The notes beneath the pieces were generated by a model that was not told where the DNA came from, did not search any database, and was given only the letters and a program-made list of their open reading frames with translations. This document shows, piece after piece, positions 54,109-64,000 of a stretch of 64,000 nt of DNA. Position 1 is the first letter of the stretch. Every line of letters begins with the position of its first letter. A program made the position numbers and the translations under genes. Origin of the DNA: HK1 sp965215295 (GTDB lineage: Bacteria > Pseudomonadota > Gammaproteobacteria > HK1); contig OZ244045.1 in NCBI GenBank assembly GCA_965215295.1, forward strand, positions 3,100,001 through 3,164,000, given 5' to 3'.

Positions 54109-56271
54109 TCACCGGATGCATGCCCGCAGACCCCGCATCACGTTCATCACTACCGCAAGACCCGCGTCGTCGTCGAGGGTCAGGATCGACTCCGGATGGA
54201 ACTGCACTGCCGCGACCGACAGGTCGGGGTGCTCGACCGCCATCACGATGCCGTCGTCGCTCTCCGCGGTGATCGCCAGCGCATCGGGAAACGTGTCCCG
54301 GTCGGCGTAGAGGGAGTGGTAGCGCCCGCCCTCGAATCGACCCGGCAGACCGTCGAACAGCTTCCCCCCCCGCACGTTGACCATCGACGGCTTGCCGTGC
54401 ATCGGCGCCGGCAGCACCGACAGCCGGCCGCCGTAGTACTCGACGATGCCCTGGAGGCCGAGGCAGACGCCGAACAGCGGAATGCCGGCCGCCAGCGTCG
54501 CGCCGATCGTCTCGCCGACCCCGAAGTCCTCCGGACGCCCGGGGCCGGGCGAGAGCAGCACCAGGTCCGGCCGCTCGTCGGTGATCCGGCTCCGCGGGAA
54601 GCCCGAGCGGTAGGTGGTCACCTCGGCCCCGGTCCGGCGGAAGTAGCCGGCGAGGGTGTGCACGAACGAGTCCTCGTGATCGACCATCACCACCCGCCGG
54701 CCGTCGCCGGGCCGGTCCGCGCCCGCCTCCACGCGCGGCTCCGGGGCGCCGTCCCCGCGCCGGATCGCGTCGAGCAGGGCCGACGCCTTGAGCCGCGTCT
54801 CCGCCTCCTCGCCCTCGGGGTCGGACCCGAACAGCAGCGTGGCCCCGGCCCGCACCTCGGCGACCCCGTCCCTGACCCGCACCGTGCGCAAGGTGAGCCC
54901 GGTGTTCATGTTGCCGTCGAACCCGAGAAAGCCGATCGCGCCGCCGTACCAGCGCCGCGGCGAGCGTTCGTGATCCTCGATGAACTGAATCGCATGCCGC
55001 TTCGGCGCTCCGGTGACGGTGACCGCCCAGGCGTGGGCGAGGAAGCCGTCGAGCGCGTCATAGCCTTCGCGCAGTCGGCCCTGCACGTGATCGACGGTGT
55101 GGATGAGCCGCGAGTACATCTCGATCTGGCGGCGCCCGATCACCTGTACGCTCTCCGCCTCGCAGACTCGCGACTTGTCGTTGCGGTCCACGTCGGTGCA
55201 CATCGTGAGCTCGGACTCCTCCTTCTCCGAGTTCAGCAGCGCGCGGATCTGGCGCGCATCGCCGATCGCGTTGGCGCCGCGCGCGATGGTGCCGGAGATC
55301 GGACAGGTCTCGATGCGCCGACCCTCGACCCGCACGTACATCTCGGGCGACGCGGCCACGAGGTACTCCCGCTCTCCGAGGTGCATCAGTGCGCCGTAGG
55401 GAGCGGGGTTGCGCTCCCGCAGCCGCCGGTAGAGCACCGAGGGCGGTGCGTCGCACGGCTCGAAGAACGTCTGGCCGGGCACGACCTCGAAGAGGTCGCC
55501 GCACCGGAACGCCTCGATCGCCTCGCGCACCGTGGCCGCGTACTCGCCCGGCGCGTGGTCGCAGTCCCGCTCGACCGTGCCGGCGGGCACATACGGGGTC
55601 CGGCTGCCGGTGCGCGCGAGACCGCCGGTACGCCTGCCTCCCACCTCGAACTCGTAGCGATAGCGGGTCGCGGCCTCGCGCCGGTGATCGACGACGATGA
55701 TGTCGTCGGGCAGGAAGAGCACGAGGTTGCGCTCGGCCTCGTCGCGCGGCATCGCGAGCCGGATCGGGTCGAACTGGAACGCGAGCTCGTAGCCGAACGC
55801 GCCGTAGAGCCCGAGATGGGTGTCCTCGGGGCTGCGGAAGAGGTCGATCAGTGCGCGCACCACCGAGAACAGGGTGGGCTGCTTGCTGCGCAGCTCCTCG
55901 GGGAACCACTCCCGGGAGGCTCGCACCGTTCCGATGACGGTGTGGGCGCCCGCTTCCAGGTCCATGACCGCATCGCAGCCCTTGAGCGCGGATGCGACCG
56001 CGGGCAGAAGCACCGCACCGCGTTCGTTGCAGGCGCGGATCTCGAAGTCGCGCTGCCGGCCCGTGAACGAAAGCGCGGGGTCGCAGAACCCGATGTCCCA
56101 GCGGGTGTAGCGTCCCGGATACTCGAACGACGAGGTCAGCAGGACACCGAGCCGTTCGTCGAGCGCCTCCGCGAGCGTGTCGATGACGTCGTCGCGGGCT
56201 TCGAGCCGGGCGCTGCGCGTGATCGCGATCCCTCCGGCGCTCAGGTAGGTCTTCGCTTGGCGTTCGTTCAT
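54109..56271 (-). CDS. trpEG: Anthranilate synthase, fused TrpE-TrpG
   Basis: 720 residues. The TrpE part (~1-510) begins with LTSSFEYPGRYTRWDIGF, the tryptophan-binding region of this fused type, and has the chorismate motifs LVAASPEMYVRVEGRRIETC, DVDRNDKSRVCE and WYGGAIGFLGFDGNMNTGL. The TrpG part (~525-720) has FGVCLGLQGIVEYYGG (nucleophile Cys) and AAVQFHPESILTLDD (His-Glu). Fused TrpEG is best known from alphaproteobacteria and occurs elsewhere. The start at 56271 (MNERQAKTYLSAGG) sits 144 bases after a Trp-Trp leader peptide and an attenuator, which argues for tryptophan rather than phenazine synthesis. It makes the first committed intermediate, anthranilate. Confidence 0.94.
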   Translation of the reverse strand: MNERQAKTYLSAGGIAITRSARLEARDDVIDTLAEALDERLGVLLTSSFEYPGRYTRWDIGFCDPALSFTGRQRDFEIRACNERGAVLLPAVASALKGCDAVMDLEAGAHTVIGTVRASREWFPEELRSKQPTLFSVVRALIDLFRSPEDTHLGLYGAFGYELAFQFDPIRLAMPRDEAERNLVLFLPDDIIVVDHRREAATRYRYEFEVGGRRTGGLARTGSRTPYVPAGTVERDCDHAPGEYAATVREAIEAFRCGDLFEVVPGQTFFEPCDAPPSVLYRRLRERNPAPYGALMHLGEREYLVAASPEMYVRVEGRRIETCPISGTIARGANAIGDARQIRALLNSEKEESELTMCTDVDRNDKSRVCEAESVQVIGRRQIEMYSRLIHTVDHVQGRLREGYDALDGFLAHAWAVTVTGAPKRHAIQFIEDHERSPRRWYGGAIGFLGFDGNMNTGLTLRTVRVRDGVAEVRAGATLLFGSDPEGEEAETRLKASALLDAIRRGDGAPEPRVEAGADRPGDGRRVVMVDHEDSFVHTLAGYFRRTGAEVTTYRSGFPRSRITDERPDLVLLSPGPGRPEDFGVGETIGATLAAGIPLFGVCLGLQGIVEYYGGRLSVLPAPMHGKPSMVNVRGGKLFDGLPGRFEGGRYHSLYADRDTFPDALAITAESDDGIVMAVEHPDLSVAAVQFHPESILTLDDDAGLAVVMNVMRGLRACIR

Positions 56272-56340
56272 CGCTCGATCTCCAAATGGATGCATGGACG
56301 CATTCGGTGCCGGGGACCGAGGGTGGGACGGGGCCTCAGA

Positions 56341-56377
56341 CGAAGAAAAGGGCCGTCCACCTCCCGGTGGCGGCCCT
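56341..56377 (-). terminator. Attenuator terminator of trpEG
   Basis: On the minus strand agggccg-ccacc pairs with ggtgg-cggccct (one bulged A, loop GGGA), followed by tttcttc. It lies between the leader peptide and trpEG. The 5' arm (gggccgcc, 56369-56376) also pairs perfectly with ggcggccc (56404-56411) just after the leader stop, the alternative antiterminator. Confidence 0.85.
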
Positions 56378-56414
56378 CGATCCGACTTGCGCGCGAGAAT
56401 ACGGGGCCGCCCGG

Positions 56415-56459
56415 TCAACCGGGCCGCCACCACCGATTCGCGACACGCCGCATGTTCAT
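56415..56459 (-). CDS. trpL: trp operon leader peptide
   Basis: A 14-residue ORF, MNMRRVANRWWRPG, with two consecutive Trp codons, 38 bases before the attenuator terminator and 144 before trpEG. A stem (gcccgg-ttga-ccgggc) spans its last codons and stop: this is the 1:2 pairing that lets the terminator form when tryptophan is plentiful. Stalling at Trp-Trp would cover region 1, free region 2 to pair with region 3, and allow read-through. TTGACT lies at 56490-56495, but a matching -10 is poor. The initiation ATG could also be the third codon. Confidence 0.85.
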   Translation of the reverse strand: MNMRRVANRWWRPG

Positions 56460-56688
56460 GCCGGCCAGCTTGGCAGGCTGTCCGGTGCGAGTCAACGCGG
56501 CGGTCGGCGTCGAAACGAGCCGAATGCGGGAGCCTCGAGATGAACGACACCAGCCGGCCGCGCCGGAAGCGATGTCCGTGACGAAACCCGGCGGCCGTCC
56601 ACCGGTCGCACTCGTCTTCGGCGTGAGTGTGTCGTTCGATGCTTTGTTACAATTTCACGCACTTCCATGATCGCAGACACCAATCCTG

Positions 56689-57870
<1,182 letters not shown>

Positions 57871-58016
57871 AGCTCATGCGCAACAGGAAAGCCGATAATG
57901 CGTGACGCCGGTGGCGGGTACGGTGAACGCCGGCCGGGGTCCGAGGCCGCTGTCGCCGGCGCCCCTGCGGCCTGCCGGGCCTGCGAGATGCGCCGGCTGC
58001 CTGCCCGGTACCTCCC

Positions 58017-59030
58017 GTGACGGGCGGACGCCCGCTCCTGATTACGGGAGGCGCAGGCTACATCGGCAGTCACACGGCCCTCGCGTTCCTCGCGGCGGGG
58101 TACCCCGTCGTCATCCTCGACGACCTTTCGGCGGGCGCACGCTCGGCGGTTCCGGGCGACGCCACCTTCGTCGAGGGCGATGTCGGAAGCACCGACCTGG
58201 TCGACGCTCTCATCGCCGAGCACGAGATTGCCGCGGTCATCCACCTGGCCGGGAGCGTCGTCGTTCCCGAGTCGATCGCCGATCCCCTCAAGTACTACCG
58301 GAACAACAGCGTCGCCAGCGCGAACCTGATCCGGGCCTGTGTCGGACGAGGGGTGCGCCGCTTCGTCTTCTCCTCGACCGCGGCGGTCTACGGAGTTCCC
58401 GCATCGGTCCCGGTGTCCGAGAACGCTCCCACGGTGCCCGTCAGCCCCTATGGAAGCTCCAAGCTGGTCACCGAATGGATGCTTCGCGACACGTCGGCCG
58501 CCCATGACTTCCGCTACGCGGCGCTGAGGTATTTCAACGTCGCGGGAGCCGACCCGCACGGGCGGGCGGGCCAGTCCTCGCCGAACGCCACCCACCTCAT
58601 CAAGATCGCCTGCGAGGCGGCCACCGGCTCGCGGAGGGGCGTCACCGTGTTCGGCGCCGATTACGACACTCCGGACGGAACCTGCGTGCGCGACTACATT
58701 CACGTCTCCGACCTCGCCGTCGCCCATGTCGCAGCCCTCCACGCTCTCGAAAACGGCAGCGAGAGCCGGGTGTTCAACTGCGGCTACGGCCGTGGGTTTT
58801 CCGTGCGGGAGGTACTCGAAACGGTGCAGTCCGAGGCCGGGGTGGCTCTCGACGAGCGGGTCGGCCCGCGCCGTCCGGGCGATCCACCGATCCTCGTATC
58901 GAATGCTTCACTCCTTCGCAGGTCCTTGCAGTGGGTGCCGCGCCACGACGATCTGGGCCTGATCGTGCGAACCGCGCTGTCATGGGAGAGGAAGCTCGCG
59001 GGGCTCGAACCGGCCCGATCCGCCACATGA
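58017..59030 (+). CDS. galE: UDP-glucose 4-epimerase GalE
   Basis: 337 residues from a GTG at 58017. The NAD-binding TGGAGYIGSHTALAFLAAG, the Ser/Tyr/Lys active site (SSTAAVYG, then SPYGSSKLVTEW) and RYFNVAGADPHGRAGQ are typical. GalE interconverts UDP-glucose and UDP-galactose, and some also act on the N-acetyl forms. It follows the WecA-like gene on the same strand, so both probably serve a surface glycan. The start was set just before the dinucleotide motif. Confidence 0.94.
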   Translation: MTGGRPLLITGGAGYIGSHTALAFLAAGYPVVILDDLSAGARSAVPGDATFVEGDVGSTDLVDALIAEHEIAAVIHLAGSVVVPESIADPLKYYRNNSVASANLIRACVGRGVRRFVFSSTAAVYGVPASVPVSENAPTVPVSPYGSSKLVTEWMLRDTSAAHDFRYAALRYFNVAGADPHGRAGQSSPNATHLIKIACEAATGSRRGVTVFGADYDTPDGTCVRDYIHVSDLAVAHVAALHALENGSESRVFNCGYGRGFSVREVLETVQSEAGVALDERVGPRRPGDPPILVSNASLLRRSLQWVPRHDDLGLIVRTALSWERKLAGLEPARSAT

Positions 59031-59048
59031 CCTGACCGGCCCGCGGCG

Positions 59049-60485
59049 TCACAGCGGCGGGCGGCGGGCCGCGAAGTCGGCAACGCCTTCGTAGGCGTGG
59101 GCGAGCTGCAGGGCCTCGAAGTCGCACTTGGGCGGCGCGACGATCTGGATCCCGATCGGCAGTCCGTCCGGAGTGAAGCCGGCCGGTACCGAGATCGAGG
59201 GGCATCCGGTCACGGTGATCGTGTAGCACGCGGCCATCCAGTCGACGTACGTCTCCAGCTCGACGCCGTTGATTTCCCTCACCCAGTCGGTATCGACGAA
59301 GAACGGCGGTACCTGGGTGGTGGGACAGACGAGGTAGTCGAACCGATCGAAGAACTCGACCACGCGATCGTACAGCGCAGCCCGCTTCATCTCCGCATGC
59401 GCGACTTCCATGCCCCCGAGAGCGAGACCTTTCTCGGTATTCCAGATCACGGCGTCCTTCAGTGCCGCGCGGTGCTCGCGGATGTGCTCCTCATGGGACA
59501 TGGCGAAGGAGAACGCGCGCAGGGTCTGGAAGATCTCGTCCGCGTCGCGGAGGTCGGGGTCCGCCTCCTCCACCGCGCAGCCGAGTTCGGCGAACCGGCC
59601 GACCGCGGTCCCGCACACATCGAGGACGGCCGGATCGACCGGGTAGCCGCCAAGGGTGGGGCTCCACGCGATACGGACCGCATTGAAATCGCGATCGAGC
59701 GGTTCGCGGAACCGGCTCCCCGGCGTCTCGATGGAGAGCGGCGCCCGCCGGTCGGGTCCGGCCATCGCCGAGAGGAGCAGGGCGGCGTCCGCCACCCGCC
59801 GGGCGATCGGTCCGGCAACGCTGAGCGGATCGTAGAGCATGGGGCGAGGCCACGACGGGACCCGTCCGGGCGAGGTGCGAAAGCCGACCACGTTGGACCA
59901 GGACGCGGGATTGCGGAGCGACCCCCCCATGTCGGTGCCATCTGCCAGCGGCAGCATTCCGCACGCCACGGCGACCGCAGCGCCCCCGCTGCTGCCTCCG
60001 CACGTGCGTGTGGTCGAGTAGGGATTCCTGGTGGCTCCGAAGACCTGGTTGAACGTCTGGGAACCGGCCGCGAACTCGGGGGTGTTCGTCTTCCCGATGA
60101 TGATCGCGCCCGCCGCCCGCAGACGTTCGACGTAGAGCTCGTCCTCCTCGGGCACGAAGTCGCGATAGATGGGCGATCCGAACGTGGTGCGGATGCCGCG
60201 GGTCAGGGTGACGTCCTTGCACGCGATGGGCAGACCGTGGAGCGGACCCGGCGGCTCGCCTCGCGCAAGGGCGGTGTCCAGCGCCCGCGCGCCTTCGATG
60301 GCGACCTCGGGAAGCAGGGTGACGATCGCGTTGACCGTGGGGTTTACCGTCTCGATGCGAGCCAGGAATCGACCCATGAGCTCCTCGGCGCTCAGCTCGC
60401 GCTCGACGAGCCAGCGCACCAGGTCGGGAGCCGGGGCGAAGACGATCTCGGAGTCGGAGGGCAACTTGTCAGGCACGGCACTCAT
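59049..60485 (-). CDS. Amidase-signature enzyme
   Basis: 478 residues. The Ser-cisSer-Lys triad is readable: Lys in PIACKDVTLTRGIRT, then CGGSSGGAAVAVACGMLPLA and GTDMGGSLRNPASW. The length and the FAAGSQTFNQVFG region fit general amidases. It probably deaminates a carboxamide; it could also be a GatA-like enzyme, but the tRNA-binding C-terminus of GatA is not evident. The gene is convergent with galE, 18 bases apart. The next gene on this strand is an NYN protein. Confidence 0.86.
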   Translation of the reverse strand: MSAVPDKLPSDSEIVFAPAPDLVRWLVERELSAEELMGRFLARIETVNPTVNAIVTLLPEVAIEGARALDTALARGEPPGPLHGLPIACKDVTLTRGIRTTFGSPIYRDFVPEEDELYVERLRAAGAIIIGKTNTPEFAAGSQTFNQVFGATRNPYSTTRTCGGSSGGAAVAVACGMLPLADGTDMGGSLRNPASWSNVVGFRTSPGRVPSWPRPMLYDPLSVAGPIARRVADAALLLSAMAGPDRRAPLSIETPGSRFREPLDRDFNAVRIAWSPTLGGYPVDPAVLDVCGTAVGRFAELGCAVEEADPDLRDADEIFQTLRAFSFAMSHEEHIREHRAALKDAVIWNTEKGLALGGMEVAHAEMKRAALYDRVVEFFDRFDYLVCPTTQVPPFFVDTDWVREINGVELETYVDWMAACYTITVTGCPSISVPAGFTPDGLPIGIQIVAPPKCDFEALQLAHAYEGVADFAARRPPL

Positions 60486-60589
60486 GGCCTCGTGTCGGTC
60501 GGGTCGAAGGGAGCTCCCATGGCCGAGAACGTCCAGCCGCCGAACCCGGCCCGGCCGGAGAGACGGCCGCGGCGGTACCGCCGCCTTCG

Positions 60590-61291
60590 TCAGCCGGAGC
60601 CGGAGTACATCGGCCGCGGTGTCAGCATCCGGCGCACCTCGTCTTCGGAGATGTCGATGACGTCATCGGCAAGCTGCGCAACCTCGCGGGAGACGCTGGT
60701 GCGTTTCGGCGTGGCGACCAGCACCCGGGGACCGAAGTCCTGCGACGCGCGGAGGACCTCGGCGAAATCACGGTCCCCGGCAACGAGCACCATGGTCTCG
60801 CAGACCGAACGACCGGCGAGCCGCACCATGTCCAGGGCGATCAGGGTGTCCACGCCCTTCTGCTGGCGATTGGGCCGGAACGTCCAGTGCCGATCGAATT
60901 CGGCCAGCAATTCCTCCGGCTCCAGACCGAGACCGGTCGCCGTCGATTCCAGGGCCCGCCGGATCGGCTGCTCGAGCGGAGGCGGTCCTTCCGCGATATG
61001 CCCCAAGCGCAATTGCAGTCCGGGGGTAAGCGCGATCGCATCGAAGAAGGACCGCTGCCCGACGTAGCCCGAATGGGAAGGGTCGAAGGCGCTGTCGTAC
61101 CAATAGGCTCGGAGGAATGTCTGGCCGATGGCTTCCACGCGTGCCAGATCGCGAAACCAGCCGACCACTGCCTGCGCATCGGGACGAACGCCCTTCGGAG
61201 ACTGCCCGATCGCCTTGGCGCCTTCGGCTCGCAGAAAACCCGCGTCGACAAACCCGGCGTACGTGTCCGACATTCCGAAATCCGATGACAT
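60590..61291 (-). CDS. NYN-domain protein (LabA/DUF88 family, putative RNase)
   Basis: 233 residues. The PIN-like NYN fold shows acidic clusters: FVDAGFLRAEGAKA (Asp), KGVDTLIALDMVRLA (Asp) and LVAGDRDFAEVLRAS (Asp). These bind metal for RNA cleavage in the family. The C-terminal tail (EDEVRRMLTPRPMYSGS) is short and lacks an OST-HTH domain. It lies 104 bases upstream of the amidase gene and on the same strand. Its target is unknown. Confidence 0.83.
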   Translation of the reverse strand: MSSDFGMSDTYAGFVDAGFLRAEGAKAIGQSPKGVRPDAQAVVGWFRDLARVEAIGQTFLRAYWYDSAFDPSHSGYVGQRSFFDAIALTPGLQLRLGHIAEGPPPLEQPIRRALESTATGLGLEPEELLAEFDRHWTFRPNRQQKGVDTLIALDMVRLAGRSVCETMVLVAGDRDFAEVLRASQDFGPRVLVATPKRTSVSREVAQLADDVIDISEDEVRRMLTPRPMYSGSG

Positions 61292-61414
61292 TCAAGCGCC
61301 CCGGCCGGGGCCGGACCAGATTGGCGTTCAGGGCCGAATGGCCCGGAGAAGACCGGAGCCAGTGTATCAGCCGGCGGGCCTTGCGCAACTCCCGCGGCGG
61401 GACACCGTGGGCCG

Positions 61415-62275
61415 TCAGTCCGCCGGACGTTCGCCGTAGTCCCGCCACGGCGCGTCGCGCTCCCGGACGACCTCGCGAAAGCCCTTCTCGTCGAACGACT
61501 CGGCCCATCGGTATGCTTCTTCCGTGTGGCGGGCGATACCGTCGAACAGGGTGCCGATGAGCTGCGTGGTGCGCAGCCCCATGTTCTCGAAGGCCTGGTT
61601 GATCAGCAGCTTGTTGAGCGCGAGCTGATTGGCGGGGATGTGGCGGAAGCGCCGCGCGTCGGCCTCGATGAGCGCAGCCAGCGTCTCGGGAGGAGCGACG
61701 TGCGCCACGAGCCCGATCCGGTGCGCGGTGGCTGCGTCGATCGCGCGGCCGGTCAGAAGGAACTGCTTGGCATGCTCCAGCCCGAGCCGGTAGATCCAGA
61801 GCATCGTCGTCGGAGTGCCGTAGATGCGACTCGGGGCGTAGCCCATGTACGCGTCGCTCGCCATGTACAACTGGTCACAGCAGAGCGCGAGATCGGTCGC
61901 CCCCCCGACCGCCCAGCCCCTGATCTCGCCGAGCACGGGCTTCGGGCATTCCCAGATCCGCATGAAGCGCTTGACGTTGTTGCCCATGAAGGCGAGGTCC
62001 TTGACCGGATCCCACGCCCCCTCGCGGACCTCGATGTCCGGTGCGCCGTAGGGCACGTCCCACTCGCCGCCGTCCGTCAGGTCGTACCCGGCCGCGAAGG
62101 TGTCGCCCACACCGCGCAGCACGACCGCGGCGACCTCCTTCGACCGGCTCGCCGCATCGACCCCGTCCGCGATGCCGCGCACGACGTTTTCCGTCAGCGT
62201 GTTCTTCTTCTCCGGACGATTGATCGCGACGATCGCGATCCCGTCGACTTCTTCGTAGAGCACCTCTTCGGTCAT
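61415..62275 (-). CDS. Enoyl-CoA hydratase/crotonase-family protein
   Basis: 286 residues. Crotonase pattern: INRPEKKNTLTENVVRGI, VLRGVGDTFAAGYDL, then EIRGWAVGGATDLALCCD, which supplies the oxyanion hole and a typical Gly-Gly. The usual catalytic Glu of hydratases near GATDLAL is not obvious, so it may be an isomerase, dehalogenase or other crotonase. It starts at 62275 with GGGAGG upstream. It lies 124 bases upstream of the NYN gene. The substrate is unknown. Confidence 0.82.
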   Translation of the reverse strand: MTEEVLYEEVDGIAIVAINRPEKKNTLTENVVRGIADGVDAASRSKEVAAVVLRGVGDTFAAGYDLTDGGEWDVPYGAPDIEVREGAWDPVKDLAFMGNNVKRFMRIWECPKPVLGEIRGWAVGGATDLALCCDQLYMASDAYMGYAPSRIYGTPTTMLWIYRLGLEHAKQFLLTGRAIDAATAHRIGLVAHVAPPETLAALIEADARRFRHIPANQLALNKLLINQAFENMGLRTTQLIGTLFDGIARHTEEAYRWAESFDEKGFREVVRERDAPWRDYGERPAD

Positions 62276-62551
62276 GACCGGTGCCTCCCGCCGGCGGTGC
62301 CGGAGAACGATGTCGGTGGTGTCGAGGAGGGAGCGGGGAGGGTTCCCCGCAGGTCCGGAACGGCGTTCCGGTTCGATGCATCGATCCCGCCCGGAAGCCG
62401 CATCGCCGGGGCGACGGCAGGCGGGACGCCATTCGACCTCGCGCGCGGGCGCCCCCGGTACGCGAGCCTTTGCGAACGACTCAAATCACCCTTCGATGCA
62501 CGACCCGGCGGGTGTCATGGGCAAAGGCATCGGCAAGGCGGGGATCTCCGT

Positions 62552-63664
62552 TCAGCGGGCCGTTCCGGACAGGCCGCGCCGCCCCTTGGCCAGCCATCGT
62601 TCGAAACTCGCCGACAGCTCCGCATGGTGGGTCGCCCACCAGTCGGCGTTCATCTGCAGTGCGGTGGCCATGTTCTCCGGAGCGGTGGGAAGCATCGCCT
62701 TCGTCGCCTCGTCGACCAGCGGCATCGCGGACGCCCTCGCCGGCCCGTAGGGAATGTGCCTGGTTTGCTCCGCGAGCTGCGGTGCGCTCGTGGCGAATTC
62801 GATGAACTCCATCGCCTTGGCGAGGTTCACGGCGCCCTTCGGGATGCCCCAGGAGTCGATGTCCCAGAGCTGTCCATCCCAGATGATGGCGAAGTCCTTG
62901 CCTTCCTCGACCATCGGGCGATGCATGCGGCCGTTCCACACCGAGGTCATGACCACAGCGCCCGAATCCAGGAGCTGAACGGGCTCCGACCCCGACGTCC
63001 ACCAGACGATGCCGTTCCTGATCCGGTCCAGCACACCGAACGCGCGCGCCCGTCCCTGCTCGGATTCGAGGGTGTCGTAGACCTGATCCGCCGGGACACC
63101 GTCCGCGATCAGGGCCCATTCCAGGATCACCCTGGGGTCGCGCCTCAAGCCCCGCTTGCCGGGGTACTTCTTCATGTCGAAGAAGTCCGCGAGTCCGGCC
63201 GGGGGCTCGCCCTCGAAACGGCTTGCGTCATAGCCCACGACGGTCGCCCACACCATCTGCCCGACACCGCATTCGGTGAGCGCTCCGGGAATGAAGTCAT
63301 CCGCCACCGGCGTGCCATCGGGCCCCGCCACCAGCGTCCCGTGGTCGATCTTCTCGAGCAACCCCTCACGGCATCCTCGAACGAGATCGGAAAGTTCGAA
63401 ATCCACCACGTCCCATACGACGTTCTCGGTCTCCACCTGTTCGCGGATCTCGTCCAGGCCGCCGTTGTAGGTCTCCATCGCCACCCATTCGCCGCTCCGG
63501 CGCCGAAAGGGCTTCACATACGCCAGCATCTGGCTTCGGGTATAGCTGCCGCCCCAGGACACGACCGTCAATTCCTTGTGCGACGAGTCGTGTGCGGCCA
63601 CGCCGGTCGCCTGCAGCAGGGCAATCGCCAGACAAGCCGGTCCAAGGCGAATAAGTGCGTGCAT
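62552..63664 (-). CDS. Extracellular substrate-binding protein, polyamine type
   Basis: 370 residues with a classical signal peptide (ALIRLGPACLAIALLQATGVAA). The mature N-terminus ELTVVSWGGSYTRSQMLAYV and the block WDVVDFELSDLV are typical of the PotD-like SBP family. The start at 63664 has GGAGAG upstream; the frame is open 20 codons further back without similarity. No permease or ATPase adjoins it in the window. It lies just downstream of the BCCT transporter gene on the same strand, so both may supply amines or betaines. Confidence 0.83.
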   Translation of the reverse strand: MHALIRLGPACLAIALLQATGVAAHDSSHKELTVVSWGGSYTRSQMLAYVKPFRRRSGEWVAMETYNGGLDEIREQVETENVVWDVVDFELSDLVRGCREGLLEKIDHGTLVAGPDGTPVADDFIPGALTECGVGQMVWATVVGYDASRFEGEPPAGLADFFDMKKYPGKRGLRRDPRVILEWALIADGVPADQVYDTLESEQGRARAFGVLDRIRNGIVWWTSGSEPVQLLDSGAVVMTSVWNGRMHRPMVEEGKDFAIIWDGQLWDIDSWGIPKGAVNLAKAMEFIEFATSAPQLAEQTRHIPYGPARASAMPLVDEATKAMLPTAPENMATALQMNADWWATHHAELSASFERWLAKGRRGLSGTAR

Positions 63665-63716
63665 TGCCTGAGCTCTCCCCTGTTCGGTTCTCGCGATTCG
63701 CGTGGACGCGACAGCC

Positions 63717-64000
63717 CTACGCATGCAGCTCGCCGCGCAGGCTGGTGCCGTCCGGCGCCACCGGCTTGCCGGATATGGGCACGGCGCTCGAGTCCTCGTT
63801 CAACGACTTGACGATCCCGTACGTCATCAACAGCATGATCACGCTCACGGGCAACGCAGCCGCGATGGAGGCGGTCTGAAGCGCCTTCAAACCGCCGGCA
63901 AGCAGCAAGGCCGCCGCCACGAAGCCCTCGCCCAGTCCCCACACGATCCGGAACCGCTGCGGCGGGTTGTCGTCGCCCATGCTGAGCATGGTCGTGATGA
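63717..64000 (-). CDS. BCCT-family transporter, C-terminal part (cut by window edge)
   Basis: Ninety-four residues to the window edge. The sequence TTMLSMGDDNPPQRFRIVWG then VAAALLLAGGLKALQTASI matches the last periplasmic loop and helices of BCCT carriers for choline, betaine or carnitine. The final ~30 residues (SLNEDSSAVPISGKP) are a short tail. Most of the gene lies beyond 64000. It would supply betaine-type solutes; a role linked to the Rieske enzyme 20 kb away is speculation. Confidence 0.8.
   Translation of the reverse strand, partial: ITTMLSMGDDNPPQRFRIVWGLGEGFVAAALLLAGGLKALQTASIAAALPVSVIMLLMTYGIVKSLNEDSSAVPISGKPVAPDGTSLRGELHA

Noticed and set aside
54109..56271. Phenazine or salicylate-type chorismate enzyme
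   Set aside because: The trp-specific N-terminal motif and the Trp-codon attenuator point to anthranilate synthase.

Overview
The window is about two-thirds G+C and densely coded. It reads as a piece of a heterotrophic proteobacterial chromosome, most likely gammaproteobacterial. Reasons: pspF divergent from pspA across a sigma-54 promoter, a sigma-32 promoter on groESL, the thiS-thiG-trmB order, argS next to a SPOR protein, tRNAs with encoded CCA, and htpX and cbpA beside groESL. This placement is inference from gene order and motifs; no rRNA or marker phylogeny is available here.

Layout. 1-2.3 kb: phage-shock system (pspF | pspA-pspB). 2.6-4.4 kb: FmdB zinc-ribbon protein and a BtpA-like/phosphoribosyltransferase fusion. 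4.8-8.9 kb: four-gene polyamine-type ABC importer joined by stop/start overlaps. 9-12.8 kb: VOC protein, tRNA-Ile2-like gene, copper chaperone, rhomboid protease, universal stress protein. 12.9-17.5 kb: trmB, thiG, thiS, tRNA-Gly(CCC), SPOR protein, argS. 17.8-22 kb: protein quality-control block (groEL, groES, htpX, cbpA). 22.5-26.5 kb: uracil catabolism (URC) set with a cytosine deaminase. 26.5-28.3 kb: amidotransferase and hydrolase.

28.5-35.5 kb is an accessory island, visibly less G+C-rich in places: a Fic protein lacking the catalytic His, an AbiE-type pair whose toxin half is truncated, an intact IS66 element with an 8-bp target duplication, and a single-chain GmrSD-like restriction protein. 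35.7-38.9 kb: LLM oxidoreductase, double GFA protein, hisH, hisB. 39-42.7 kb: lipoprotein and lutABC, with two small ORFs filling the gaps between the lut genes. 42.9-47.6 kb: Rieske oxygenase, BKACE, sulfurtransferase and class III aminotransferase, a probable catabolic group of unknown substrate. 47.7-48.1 kb: deleted IS66 remnant with a perfect 44-bp palindrome. 48.4-54 kb: hisC, DegT-type aminotransferase, desaturase, ThDP decarboxylase. 54.1-56.5 kb: fused trpEG behind a classical attenuator with a Trp-Trp leader peptide. 56.7-59 kb: WecA-like transferase (with a run of 41 G) and GalE. 59-64 kb: amidase, NYN protein, crotonase, polyamine-type binding protein, and a BCCT transporter running off the edge.

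Three copies of a roughly 170-180 bp inverted-repeat-ended element lie in gaps just downstream of genes (9854, 22125, 52081). The strongest leads are that repeat family, the trp attenuator, the Fic substitution, the palindromic IS66 remnant, the BtpA-PRT fusion and the small ORFs in the lut operon. Nothing here proves a wholly new system; each lead carries a test.
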